From Bromus sterilis (taxonomy: Eukaryota > Streptophyta > Magnoliopsida > Poales > Poaceae): 64,000 nucleotides of DNA. The notes below the pieces were generated by a model that did not search any database, was not told the DNA's origin, and saw only the letters and a program-made list of their open reading frames with translations. This document shows positions 30,907 through 43,117 of this stretch, in pieces. The stretch's first letter is position 1; each line of letters opens with the position of its first letter. Position numbers and translations under genes: made by a program. The DNA is taken from contig OX465597.1 of NCBI GenBank assembly GCA_950022295.1, positions 181,286,516-181,350,515 of the forward strand. The letters run 5' to 3'.

Positions 30907-33496
30907 TTGGTTAAGGATCTTGTTACTAATGATGCTTTAGATTCCAATATAATTTTTTGTGTTGTTTCCACTAACCTTGTCACAGCCAAGAATAAAGGCC
31001 CAATTTCAGGTACTCCAGTGGTATCTGTTAAAATAGGAGATCACAATTATTATGGGCTATGCGATTTGGGATCGAGTGCTAGTGCTATCCCGTATTCACT
31101 TTATCAAGAGATCATGGGTGAGATTTCACCTTGTGAACTTGAAGAAGTTGATATTACTATTCATCTTGCAAACCGAGCAACTATCTCTCCTATCGGAATT
31201 GTGAGAGACGTTGAAGTCTTATGCGAAAAGGTAAAATATCCTACCAACTTTCTAGTACTTGGTTCAGTAAGGGATAATTTTTGTCCTATTATTTTTGGTA
31301 GACCTTTTCTCAGAACTTGTGGAGCTATAATAGATTGCAAGAAAGGTAAAGTTTCGGTTGAATTCAGTGGTGAGCCATATGAATTTAACTTTTCTAAGTT
31401 CTATAAGCATCCTCGTGGTGCTAATTTGCCTAGTAACGATAAGATTATTGAAGATATTGCTTCCATTGCTATTCCTCCTAATGATCCTTTGCAGCAATAT
31501 ATAGAGGACCACGAGAATGATTTGCGTATGCAGGAGAGAAATGAGCTGGACAAAATATTCTTAAGACAACCTGCTATCCTAAAGCACAACCTTCCGGTTG
31601 AGCCCATGGGAATTTTATCGAAACCAAAAGAAGATCCAGTGTTTGATCTTAAACATCTTCCCGATACGCTCAAATATACTTATTTAGATGAAAAGAAAGT
31701 ATATCCTGTTATTATAATTCTAACCTTTCAGGGTATGAAGAAGAGCGACTATTGGAAGTACTTCACAAACATCGAGGTGCAATTGGCTATACCCTTGATG
31801 ACCTTAAGGGGATTAGTCCATCTATTTGTCAACATACCATCAACCTTGAGCCTGATGCTAAACCAGTTGTTGATCATCAATGACGGTTGAATCCGAAAAT
31901 GATGGATGTTGTAAGGACTGAGATTCTCAAGCTTCTAGCCGCAGGTATTATCTACCCTATAGCTGATAGTAAGGGGGTAAGCCCGGTTCATTGTGTTCCC
32001 AAGAAAGGAGGTACAACTGTGGTTCCTAATGATAAGAATGAACTAATACCTCAGAGAATTATTATTGGATATAGAATGTGTATTGATTACAGGAAGTTGA
32101 ACAAGGCAACCAGGAAGGACCACTACCCATTGTCGTTCATCGACCAAATGCTTGAAAGGTTATCCAAAAATACTCATTTTTGTTATCTTGATGGTTACTT
32201 TGGCTTCTCTCAAATTCATGTTAACACTACTGATCAAGAGAAGACCACTTTTAGTTGTCCCTATGGTACTTATGCTTACAGGCGTATGCCTTTTGGTTTA
32301 TGTAATGCCCCTGCTACTTTTCAAAGGTGTATGTCTGCTATCTTTCATGGTTTTTGTGAATAAATTGTGGAGGTATTCATGGACGATTTCTCCGTCTATG
32401 GAACCTCTTTTGACCATTGTCTCCACAACCTTAATAACGTTTTGCAGAGATGTGAGGAGACAAATTTGGTGCTTAACTGGGAGAAGTGCCACTTTATGGT
32501 CAACGAGGGAATTGTTCTTGGCCACAAGATTTCCGAGAGGGGAATTGAGGTGGACAGGGCCAAGATCGAAGCAATTGAAAGGATGCCCTATCCAAGGGAC
32601 ATCAAAGGTATTCATAGTTTTCTCGGTCATGCTGGTTTCTATAGAAGATTTATTAAAGACTTTTCTAAGACTTCAAGACGCCTCACTAATCTTCTCCAGA
32701 AGGATGTTCCTTTTGTTTTTTTTGAAGATTGTAAGGAAGCCTTCGAAGTTCTTAAGAAAGCCTTAATAACCGCTCCTATAGTACAACCACCTGATTGGAA
32801 TTTACCTTTTGAAATTATGTGTGATGCTAGTGATTTTCCTGTTGGAGCTGTTTTAGGGCAAAGGGTTGATAAGAAATTGAATGTTATATATTATGCTAGC
32901 AAATCCTTTGATAGTGCTCAAAAGAATTATGCTACTACTGAGAAGGAATTCTTCGCAGTAGTGTTTGCTTGTGATAAGTTTAGGCAGTATATTGTTGATT
33001 CTAAGGTTATTATTCATACTGACCATGCTGTCATTAAGTATCTTATGGAGAAGAAGGATGCAAAACCAAGACTCATCCGATGGGTACTCCTTCTTCAAGA
33101 ATTTTATTTGCAGATTGTCGATAGGAAAGGAGCGGACAATCCGGTGGCGGATAATCTTTCAAGGATGGAAGATATACCGCATGATCCCATTCCAGTCAAT
33201 GACACTTTTCCAGACGAACAACTAGCTGTTGTAAAAGTACAATCTCTCTCCGATCCTTGATTTGCAGATTATGCTAACTTTATCGTTGCAAAGTTTTTGC
33301 CTCCAGGTTTAACATTTCAGCAAAGGAAGAAGTTCTTCCACGATTTGAGGCATTACTTTTGGGATGACCCGCATCTTTTCAAAGAAGGTCCAGATGGGAT
33401 CGTAAGGAGATGCATACCGGAACACGAGCAGAAGGAAATTCTCAGACAATGTCACGATAGTCAATATGGAGGACATCATGTCGGTGAGAGGACCGC
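30907..33496 (+). pseudogene. Element D pol, 5' part: protease, reverse transcriptase, RNase H, integrase N-terminus
   Basis: The first frame (30907-31890) holds a retropepsin-like domain with CDLGSSASAIP as the active-site region and IIFGRPFLRT near its end. A frame change near 31735 leads to the second frame (about 31887-33496). Reverse transcriptase has MCIDYRKLN, YLDGYFGFSQI, the FGLCNAPATFQRCM block and FMDDFSVYG (the xxDD box). RNase H has CDASDFPVGAVLG, ATTEKEFFAVVFAC and IHTDHAVIKYL. The start of the integrase His/Cys region includes CHDSQYGGHH. Stops occur at 32361 (TAA, between RT motifs) and 33258 (TGA). At 33497 the integrase is interrupted by solo LTR E and resumes at 38419. Confidence 0.93.
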
Positions 33497-34083
33497 TGAT
33501 ACACGAGATAGCTTCTCGTCCCTCGTTGGTTACCCCAAGTGGAAGGTGAGATGTAGCGTAGCGGCAAATTTCCCTTAGCGAAGATGCTAAGGTTTAGATT
33601 GTCTCCAGTAGGACTCCAACAGATACAAGAAGGTGGTGAAGTGAACAATGGCTCCGTTCAAAAATCAAGGTTGCTTACTTCACCTGGACCTGCACACACA
33701 ACAGATAGCTTTGCTCCCAACGAGTACAGAGGAGTTCTCAATTCCTCCGGCCTTGTTGTTTACAAAGAATAAAACGCACGGGATAATAATGATAGTGATA
33801 GCTACGGAAAAGTAAATAATGAAAGTAAATTGAAGGTGTAAACAGTGTTGGAAATATGGACCGGGGTCCTATGATGTTCACTAGTGATGTCTCTCCCAAA
33901 AGACGATAAAATAGCCATGCGAGGTAAACAAATCACAGCTGGGCAATTGACAGGATTATGTGCGCAAACCAATGCTAATTATGCTATAAAGAAAGGAAGA
34001 GGCTCAAAATCATGGGCGGTACGCCAAGACAAGTAGACCGAAATCCATCTGCATCTACCTACTAATCATCCACCTTGAGATAT

Positions 34084-37000
34084 TGTAACTGCCCAGATTT
34101 CACAAAAATTAAAAAAAATTGTTTTCGGTGAGAATTGTTTGATTGTCTGATTTTTTTGCGGTGTTTTCATCCCCGATTTATCGATCATCGATTATTTTTC
34201 CACCTCTTATCTCGTATCGGACGGAGACCGACCCTTGCCACCCTGACACTCGACCTTTGTGACACCGGGTTTCACCCGATCACCGTCGTGAGACCGCACG
34301 AGAACAGCCGCAGCCAATTGAGCGAAAACCCCCGTTTAATAATTAAACGGGATATTTTTATAGCGCGCAAAAAAGTGTTCTCAGAACGATTCCAGCGTGA
34401 GGTGAACGCCGCCGGCTCAACGCGCTGATCGCGCAGTTCGAAGTTTTACCCGAATCGGAGGTCCTGCGGACCCCCGGCGGTCAGAAACGTAAACACCGCG
34501 CGCGAGAGAGAAAAACCAGGGATGTTTTTGCAAACTGCCAGCCACCTGGGCTATATAAAGACCACCACACTCCCACCCCTTTCTAAGGTTTCCCTAGCCA
34601 CAAAATTGCAGCCACCCCCTCCACTTTGCCCCAAAAATAGCCCCATTTTTGTCCAAACCCTAGCCCGGATCTAGAAAATTCCCCTCAAGCGCTCTGGACC
34701 GTCAGATCTGGCGATCCGACGGCCCAGATGCCGCCACGTCGCCACCTAGCCACCCACCTCTCTCCTCTAGCCCGCTGCACCGCCATCCCGCCCGAGGACG
34801 CCGCCGCACGCCGGCGAGCGCGCCGCCACGCTCTGGCCACCTCCTCCGTCGCGCGCGCCCCTACAGGTCCTCCTTGGTCGCGCCTCCCTTCTCCTCCTCG
34901 CCTTCAAATCCTCCCTCTCTTCCCTATAGGAGCGCCGTCGCCGCCATGGTTGGCCGGAGGCGAACCCGTCCCGACGCGCCGTGGCCCAGCGTGGCCCAAG
35001 CGCCCCAGCCCAGCCACCGGTCCCCTCTGCCTCATGGGCCAAGGCCCACTTAGTGAGGCCCGAGTTCCTTTTTTTTCTTTTTTTTTTCCTGTCATATTTC
35101 TGTTAATTTTGGCCCGTTGCTCTATTTTTTTTCCTGAGCAGATAAATTGGCAGATTTACTTATTATTTTTGCGATGCGAATATATTTTCACCGGTAGCTC
35201 CGATGGAGATGCTTTCTACATGAAAGTTGCTCCGTTTTGCATGTAGATTAATAAAATGTGCTTATTTGCCATGTTTGACTTTGTTTACATGATGTTTACC
35301 TGCTAACTTGACTAGTATAGGTAGATTATTTATGCTTAACCTCTTGCCATGATTGTGTGACATGCCATGCTTGAGTGAGATGCCATGTTAACAAACTTTG
35401 CTCACCTGTAGCTAAACAACTTGAACCACCATAAACGTGCGGTGTCGTCGTGTGTGACGAGTACTCCACTTAACATGTTAGTAACCGCTCTCGACGGTAG
35501 GTGCGATGTCTCGTGTTGCCTTCTTGTTGATGCTTGCCCGTGTTTTCTCCGTAGTAATAGATGCCTGCTCGTTGATTGCTTTCTAGTGTTTACCTCTTGT
35601 GTTCTCCTGCGGATACTCTCGGAGACGATGCGAGCTTGCGATCAACTACACCTTCGGAACCCGACTTATAAACAGGCAAGGACTATGCATTACTTATGAT
35701 CCATTCTATTTCAACCAGCGGTTTGCATGCTAGTCTAGGATAGGTTCGATGTCTGATCCTACCACATGTTTACAGCCTCTTTCAAACCGATACAGCCATG
35801 TCCCCTCCCAGCAAACCATGTACTGCTATGTTACTATTGCTCGTTGCTCAGCCCCTGCTTAGTATGCATGCTTAGGATGCTACGATGTTACCCTGTTACT
35901 CCTTGGTTTGGGATATCATATTATTATATTGTTGTTAATGATATGATTTTTATAATGTTGACTATATTTGACGAAGGATGGAAGGTCTAGGCTATCCCGC
36001 CCCGACGCTTTGTTCCATTCGAGTCACCTAGGATCCGAGTTTCGGGTATTGGTTTTAAGACTGAGCGTGCCTAACCGCGTGTGGGATTTTATGGGGTCCC
36101 CTCTTCGTACCTACCTAGCTACAAACATTTCTAGTGGTGGCCCAAGCTGATTTACCATTTGAAACCGTGTGTGTGCTGGTCGGACGCCAGTAGTTTTCAT
36201 ACCACCCTGGACCAGTGAGGACATAGTTCCCTTGCTGGCCCACCTTGTCCGGCTGAGGAACCGGTTTCCCATGTGTGATTAACCGGCTATCCAAACCTAC
36301 GACAGACGGTAGATACCAGATCGAGAGCACGGCCGGCTCCTGAGCTGGATGTCGACTCACCGGGGGCCAGCCGGATTTGTTCGTTGTTAGCTAGAGGGAC
36401 ATGTCGTTCGGATCTCTTGGAACTAAATCATAAAATGTTTTCCTATAATGGTAGCAACTGAGAGAGATGGGCGTGCGTGCGGAGCCTTGTAATGGGCAGG
36501 TGGTACACCCCTGCAGGGTTAAATCTTTTCGAGAAGCCGTGTCCACGATTATGGACGACTTGAGACCTACTCCTTGTTCATAGACAACAACAACAACTAA
36601 GATAATCTTAATATAACTTGATCAACGTGTGTGTGTGCCTTGACTGCTTTTTCTTCGTCGGGATGCGAAGAGGAGGACAAGGATAGGATAGGTGTTATGT
36701 TTGCGTAAGTAGTTGATAGCAAGACTTGTTGGAGGCGATTCCTCATCGAATGCTTGGCTTCTTACCTTACTCTCTACATCGTTAGCCACTTCATAAATGC
36801 TAGTGCGGCAGCAACCTCACCACTTACCCCATCCTTACCGTAAACTACTAGTTGTCCTAGAATGACGAGTGATGAAGTCCTTGCTGGGTCAGTTGACCAC
36901 TACAGTTAGATGCTGAGTACTTCTGTACTCTTGATACTACCCCCAAACTCTTTTCAGGGTCCTTGATCGACAAAAGGTATGGTGATCGATGTTTCACGTG

Positions 37001-37329
37001 GAGACTCGACGACGACTAGTTAGGCGGATCCCGGCGGAGGGCCTGGACCCGTGTGGTTATGGGGATCGATGTTTTTCTCTTTTGCCACTAGGCATTTGAT
37101 TGTAGTCTGTACACATACATATACCTTCCGCTGATGTATTGTATTTGAGGCAGTTGTATGCCGATTGTATGAGATGTTGTATCCTTGTATCTGTAATGTT
37201 GTGATATCATGTTGGAAATCCGGGGCATATGTCTATGTCATATGTCGCGGTGGGACCGATATGTGCTTCGTCCCCAGATCTGGATGGAAACATCTAGATC
37301 TGGAACAGTACCGCATATCGGGCCTTACA
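34084..37329 (+). mobile_element. Solo long LTR F3 (about 3.2 kb) inserted in E
   Basis: It begins TGTAACTGCCCAG, ends GGGCCTTACA, and is bounded by a perfect GATAT duplication (34079-34083 and 37330-37334). The unoccupied site is visible in G's LTR at about 48147-48151. Related copies are F1 (4469-5695) and inverted F2 (53612-56700). It carries CTATATAAAG at 34551-34560 and a GC-rich Pro/Arg-coding stretch just downstream (34728-35050), which is very different in F2. The lack of pol-type sequence and the perfect duplication mark it as a solo LTR. The family resembles very long-LTR Triticeae gypsy elements, but the name is not certain. Confidence 0.9.
34551..34560 (+). promoter_or_regulatory. 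Probable TATA box of LTR F3
   Basis: CTATATAAAG is followed by a C-rich leader. F2 has CTATATATAG on the minus strand at 56130-56121 in the equivalent place. It sets the likely LTR orientation as +. Confidence 0.6.
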
Positions 37330-38418
37330 GATATCTATCCAGAACATCTCGTTGGTATTAAGTTGCGAATCCCACCCAAAGTGTAAACTCAAAGCAACAG
37401 ACAACTGCATTAAAGAAATTTGCGTAAAGTAAACAATCCTTGCACCCGCAAGTAAAAGCACCGTTGTTTTCCCCTTGTGGAAACAGCACATCCCCTAGAC
37501 TCATCTTTCTGTCACTCAAGCTAGTCATCGGGGGGCATGAACCCACAATCATGCATAACGCTCCCTCTTGGAGTCACTACCTACTACTTGGCCAAAGCAA
37601 TAAACAGCAACAGAGAACATGCAAGAATTACTCAAGAACATAAATATAAAAGAGGAGAATCAAATATATAATTCAATCACAATCTAAACATAATCTCATA
37701 ATCCATCGAATCCCAGCAAACTCAACATAGAAACAACAGAAAGATTACATATGTGCCTCGATCATGTAGGGCAGCTCACGAGGTCTAATCCATGAAGAAC
37801 AAAGAGGGGAGGAGAACATCACATCGCTACTAATCATAGACCCATGGTCCAAGGTGTACTACTCACGGTTCATCCCGGAAGCATCCATGGTGGTGGAGAA
37901 GCTCCCGGAGGTGATTCCTCCCTCCGGCAGGGTGCCGGGAAGAGGTCTTCTGGTGCTCCCGATCTTGGAAGCGCGGCGGCGGAACAGAGGAGAGATCGCG
38001 AAAAAGGGTTCCTTCCCCGAGGGTTTCTCGTCACGGGGAATAAATAGGCGAAAGGGGGCAGCCAGGGTGGGCCAGGGGCTCCAGGCGCCCCCTGGCGCGG
38101 CCAGGGGTGGGGCCGCGCCCTCTGTCCGCCTGGGGGCCCCTGGCTCCCCTCTAGCCCCTCTCGGGCTCTTCGCGAAGCTTCCGGTATGCTGATTTTTCCT
38201 ATATTTTTCCCGGAATTTTTCTGGCACTTTTAATAAAGGGGAAACCTGAAATAGAAAAACAGCAGAAAACAGGAACTGGCACTGGGGTGCACTAAGTTAA
38301 TAGTTTAGTCCAAATATGATCAAAAGTGTATGGAAGTTCATCAATATCATAGCAATATCACACAAAAGAGGCATGGAGCAAGCAGAAATTATAGATACGT
38401 TTTGGACGTATCAACCGC

Positions 38419-39105
38419 ACATAAGGTTCTTCAATCAGATTTTTATTGGCCTACTCTCTTTAAGGATGCTAGAAATTATGTCTTATCCTGTGATAAGTGT
38501 CAGGGAGTTGGTAATATTAGTAGAAGGAATGAGATGCCTATGAATTACTCTCTAGTGATTGAGCCTTTTGATTGCTGGGGTTTTGATTTTATGGGTCCTT
38601 TTCCTCCCTCGCACAAGTACACTCACATTTTAGTTGCTGTTGATTATGTAACCAAGTGGGTAGAGGCAATCCCCACTGAAAGTGCTGATCACAAGACATC
38701 TTTTTTTACATGATCACAAGACATCTTTGAAATGCTCAAGGATGTAATTTTTCCTAGGTTTGGAGTACCCAGGTACCTCATGACTGATGGGGGTTCACAC
38801 TTCACGCATGGAGCTTTTAGAAAAGCTTTAGCCAAGTACGATGTCAATCATAGAATTTCTTCACCGTACCACCGTCAAACTAGTGGGCAAGTTGAGCTCA
38901 CCAATAGAGAGATCAAGTTGATCTTACAGAAGGCAGTTAATAGAAATAGAAACGATTGGTCAAATAAGTTAGGAGATGCTTTGTGGGCGTATAGAACTGC
39001 TTACAAAACCCCATGGGCATGTCTCCCTATAAGATGGTCTATGGCAAGGCTTGCCATCTGCCATTAGAATTAGAACACAAAGGCCTAAGTGGAGCCAGAG
39101 ACAAG
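38419..39105 (+). pseudogene. Element D integrase, catalytic part
   Basis: Continues the integrase after E. It shows LQSDFYWPTLFKDA and CDKCQGVGNISRRNEMP (the rest of the zinc-binding region), then the DDE core: WGFDFMGPFPPS (first Asp), LMTDGGSHF (second Asp) and TSGQVELTNREIK (Glu). A 27-base duplication (38685-38729) inserts a TGA within the core. A second frame change occurs near 39005, after which SPYKMVYGKACHLPLELEH continues. The C-terminal part runs into GC-rich sequence and is lost. Not functional. Confidence 0.92.
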
Positions 39106-39338
39106 TTCCAGGGGGGCCAGGCGCCCCCTGGCGCGGCCTACCCTCTCGCCATGCCGGGAGGCCGCCTGGGCACCCAGGAGTCCGTCTCCGACCCCAATTT
39201 GGCTCGTTACCTTCCTTTCTGTGCAGAAATTTTTTCTATATATTTGCCCGGATTGTTCCGGCAACGTATCTCGCGATTTCGTGTGTTTTATTTTCGATCT
39301 GTTTCTGCCAGAAAATCTTTCAGCTAGACCTAGGTGCC

Positions 39339-39845
39339 ATGGCTTCCCCAAGTTCCCCCAAGGACAAGTTCTTCGTCAACGTCATCAACCCTTACCTCGC
39401 TGAGGTGAAGAAGCACCCCCATATCCTTCGTGTGGAGGATGGTGTCCTCCACAAGGAGGATCTGAAGGGACCAGTCAAGGAAGGGAGCACCGAGGAGCGG
39501 CTGAAGGAGATGGAACATGAGGTCTTCAAGTTCAAGAAGATGGTGGAGCGTGGTGTTGAAGCTAACTTCGACATCATGAACGAAATAGAGGCTTCCCACA
39601 AGAAGGAGATGAAGGAGATGTGGTCAAGTTTGGCCGCACTAGAAGAAAAAAATTATGAGTTTCAAGCATAGATCTATGATCTGCAGAACCAGAACTTTGA
39701 GTATGAACTTAAGTTCTTACGCATAGGTTTGGGTGCTGAGTGCAGGATCCTGGAGACGGGAATGTCCTTCGAGACTGGAGAACCTCTGCCTTGGAAGCGC
39801 TTCGCCAAGGAGTACGTGATCAACAAGAACAAGAATGAGGAGTGA
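39339..39845 (+). pseudogene. Accessory coiled-coil ORF 3' of integrase in element D, one stop
   Basis: The ATG at 39339 (MASPSSPKDKFFVNVINPYL) opens a frame to TGA at 39843-39845, with one TAG at 39669-39671: 110 codons, then 57 more. The protein is charged and helical-looking (EERLKEMEHEVFKFKKMVE and KKEMKEMWSSLAALEEKN), consistent with a coiled coil. It ends with EPLPWKRFAKEYVINKNKN. Codons are strongly G/C-ending, unlike the A/T-ending codons of the D gag and pol. I recall similar short proteins next to other Triticeae gypsy elements but know no function. It sits where some retroelements carry an extra gene, between integrase and PPT. Confidence 0.6.
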
Positions 39846-41480
39846 AATCTCCTTGGGTAATGGCATCCCCTTAGCTTGTCCCAGGCTTGGGGGAGTGCCC
39901 AGTATCTTTATCTTTATCTTTGTATTTTAGAGTCAAGTAGAGTCGTATCATGTCTAGGGAAGTTATCTTATAAAATAGGTGTTTGCATTGAGGTCTATCA
40001 CTCCTTTTTGAAGATTTATGTATCCGTGAGTGTGGAGTCGTCCATGATGGAATATTAATGAGAAGTCTATTGATTCCTTCGCTCCACTCGGTATTCTCTT
40101 CACGCAATCGACCTTATGATGATTCTTATGGGGAGTATTGACCTTATATCAAGTATGGCTTTGAAAACTTTATTTAATCTTGGCAAACATAGCTTTGGTC
40201 ATAACAACAAGCATGATTTTCTCAAAGTAGCGACATAGCCAAAACCTTTATGTTATTATGCTTGAAGTGTTATGTTGACAAGGAAGACAACTTGATGTGC
40301 TATGCTTATTTTAATGTTTATGATTTATATTGCTTTGCATCTAAGTCATCATCAATTGTCTGTTCTCTCAAAGCCTTTGCTAGCCAAACCTCTGTACTAA
40401 GTGGAATTCTGCTTGTGCATCCATACCCTGAAACCAGTATCTTCCATATGAGTCCACCATACCTTCCTATTCGTGGTATTCCACTACCACTCCTAAAGTA
40501 TAGAATTTATGTGTTATCCTTAAATGTTCAAAATCTTCTACTTTGTGTCCCTGTTTTAGCTCATGAGGAAGTAGTAGTTAATTCATTATCTTCTTAAGTT
40601 GGACAAGTTTTATCCCGGGATTGCATGTCTATCTGCAAACCCCTAATACGAGGATGAATTGGCATGAGTGCGCCCAGCTCATAAAAGATAATACAACAAA
40701 CAAACCCTCCTTCACGCTTTGTTCATGAGAAATCAGAAAACTTTGGCAGTGATAAACAAAGAAGATTGTGGGGAGTGTGATCGTCCCTGTGTGGGAGCCG
40801 TTCCTCGAAACTTGTCCAATTTGAAAAGTAATTGAGTTATCTATTATCATTCGTTGACAAATCATGCACCTCTCAAGACTTGTTTTCATTCTGTTTGATT
40901 TAAGGATAGCACATGAGTTTTCCCTACTTCCCTAGAGCAGGGCCTATCTTTTAGTTTTAGGTTGAGTCAGTTATTCCTACTTCTTTCTATTCTTAAAGAG
41001 AGCAGACACTTGATGTGACAAGGATTCATTCATATAAATCCGCATTAAGATCTGTCATACTGCATCCTTATTGACATTATCATTTGATAAGTAAGTTGTT
41101 TGGTAAGCCTGGGTGAAGCAAACATCTTACTTTGTGTTAACATTTTCACTTCATGCCTAACAGCATGTTCTTTTAAAAGCTTCAATTGATCTCATCAAAA
41201 TATAAAAAGAAAGAGTAAAAGTAAAAGCTATTAGTTGTTCTTTGACCAAAGGGCATTTTTGTCATGATTTGATGAGTTTCCTTAGCCCTACTCTTGATTA
41301 TAATTGTTATTACTCTTTCATAAGGGCCCTATGAGTTGAAGATTGCTGTTGAGGATCTTTAAGTTTGGTGAAGAAATCATGATGCTTCTTGTCCGTATTC
41401 TATTTATTGACACTTCACTCTCTAAACTTGTGGACAGGTTTACGGAGCTTAGTTTTTGCTTGGGGACAAGCGAGGTCTAA
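39846..41480 (+). other. Non-coding tail of element D before the 3' LTR
   Basis: About 1.6 kb of AT-rich sequence with only short frames. It begins with CTTAGCTTGTCCCAGGCTTGGGGGAGTGCC (shown in parts: a purine tract GGCTTGGGGGAGTG near 39885) and ends at the PPT. No gene recognised. Confidence 0.65.
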
Positions 41481-41492
41481 GCTTGGGGGATT
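41481..41492 (+). promoter_or_regulatory. Polypurine tract of element D
   Basis: GCTTGGGGGATT lies directly before the 3' LTR start TGATACATCC. It would prime plus-strand synthesis. Confidence 0.75.
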
Positions 41493-42993
41493 TGATACAT
41501 CCAAAATGCATCACTATTTTATATCGTAATTCGTCCTTATTCATTGATATATTTCACATTATGATGATGTTCTTATGTTGTTTTGGCTTGTTTTACACAG
41601 TTTGCAACTTTCCGGTGCTGGAGCAGCAGACGCAGGATTCAGCGGTAAAAAGTGGACGCTGAGTTGCTAAAGAAGAACACCTCCAAATTACCTGAAAATC
41701 TACGGAGGGTGTTTTTGGGAGGATTGACGAAGACACGCAAAAGAGGGACCAGAGGGGGGCCACAGGGTGCCCAGGCGGAAACCTGGCGCGGCCCCCACCC
41801 TGGCCGCGCCGGGAGGGCGCCTGTAGCCCTGGGACCACCCCAGGATCCCCCCTCTGGACTATATACTCTTCGTCATCCGGAAACCCTAAAAAGAAAAAAA
41901 AATACGGAGTTCCACCGCGGAAACTTACAGAGAAGAAAAGACATCTCCGGCGGGCAGATTCCGCCGAGGAGATCACTCCCGAAAGGGAAGATCATCGCCA
42001 TCTTCATCACCATCATCACGGGCATCATCGAGATCATCATCAACATCATCCCCAACATCAGCACCATCTCCACCACCATCCAATCTCACCTCACAAGTTT
42101 ATCTTGTGTTGTAATCCGTACTATCTATCCTCTCTACTCTACCGGTGTTGATTACTACTTTGTGGTGAATTCTATTGAGTTTTGTTGGAGAAATATCATT
42201 ATGACCAGATTATTTACCACCTATTTATCACCTCTGATCATGATCTCTTTTATGTCTTGTGAGTAGTTACTTTAGTTCTTGGGGACATGGGAGAAGTCTT
42301 GTTGTTAGTAGTCATATGTTGTTGAAGTAATATGTGTTGTTTGATATTTAAGTTGCGTTTTTATTTTCCTAGTGGTGTTGTGTGAGTCGAACACTCAACA
42401 CTTCGCCTTATTAAGGACCTAGGGGAATACATTTTGTATAAAGAATGCTTACGGTGGGTTTCCGGAGTGACAGAAACCTGAACCCCAGTTGCGCACTTTT
42501 GCACAAAGGAATAATGGATCCTTCATCGTATTGTTGTGGTTAGGCTTTGCCTTAATTTCTACCTTCTATTTGAGGATGCTTGCAAGTTGTTTAATCATAA
42601 GAGTGCACTTATCTTAGTCTAGAAGGTGTGCTAGCATAGATCCACCCACTCAACACTTATCAACACAAAACATGTTGTCAATGCGGAATATGGCGAAAGA
42701 GCATGACTACCTCTCCATGTGTCCTCAAGAACGTTTTAGTCTTTATAAGTTCAGTTGTCAGGCTTATCCTTTTCTCAAAAGGATTGGGCCACCTGCTGCT
42801 CCTCAGCACCATTTACTTTGCTTGCTTTTGTCTTATTGTTGCTTATACCGAAAACCCCTAAAAAGTTATTTTTCAGTGCTTGCAGTTATTCCTTGTCCAA
42901 AATCACTTATCAATACCTTTCGCTCCTTGTTGGGTTCGACACTCTTACTTATCGAAAACGCTGCAATAGATCCCTTACGGTTGTGGGTCATCA
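41493..42993 (+). repeat. 3' LTR of element D
   Basis: It aligns with 28287-29797 with scattered differences and small gaps, including a block near 41895-41925. It ends GTGGGTCATCA, followed by the GCGCT duplication. Confidence 0.93.
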
Positions 42994-43008
42994 GCGCTCC
43001 ACGTCGAC

Positions 43009-43010
<2 letters not shown>

Positions 43011-43052
<42 letters not shown>
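43011..43052. repeat. (GT)n microsatellite, about 42 bp
   Basis: Same location in the LTR as the 98-bp array in C1. Confidence 0.97.
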
Positions 43053-43053
<1 letters not shown>

Positions 43054-43107
43054 ATTCTTGTAAAATTATGGTAGAGAGCAATGGCAGCTTGTGACTATCC
43101 CCTTAAG

Positions 43108-43117
43108 CTATAAAAGG
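43108..43117 (+). promoter_or_regulatory. TATA box of C2 LTR
   Basis: CTATAAAAGG is present here and missing as an eight-base deletion at the matching position in C1 (13380). Confidence 0.65.

Larger units (their letters stand above)
33497..38413 (-). mobile_element. Solo LTR E, minus orientation, inserted in D integrase
   Basis: Flanked by a perfect ACCGC duplication (33492-33496 and 38414-38418). Read on the minus strand it starts TGATACGTCCAAAACG and ends CGTGTATCA. After removing the nested F3 copy it is about 1.67 kb and matches the LTR of element G (47598-49242) nearly end to end. No internal region remains, so this is a solo LTR formed by recombination between two LTRs. Confidence 0.93.
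28287..42993 (+). mobile_element. Ty3-gypsy element D, full length, with nested insertions
   Basis: TG...CA boundaries, LTRs of about 1.5 kb at 28287-29797 and 41493-42993, and a perfect target duplication GCGCT define D. Removing the nested insertion (33497-38418) leaves about 9.8 kb. The internal order is PBS, gag, protease, reverse transcriptase, RNase H, integrase, an accessory ORF, a non-coding tail and PPT. Several stops and a frameshift show it is old. The LTRs are still very similar to each other by eye. Confidence 0.95.

Noticed and set aside
34728..35246. 172-residue Pro/Arg-rich frame
   Set aside because: Lies in LTR F3 and is not matched in F2; other frames are open too.
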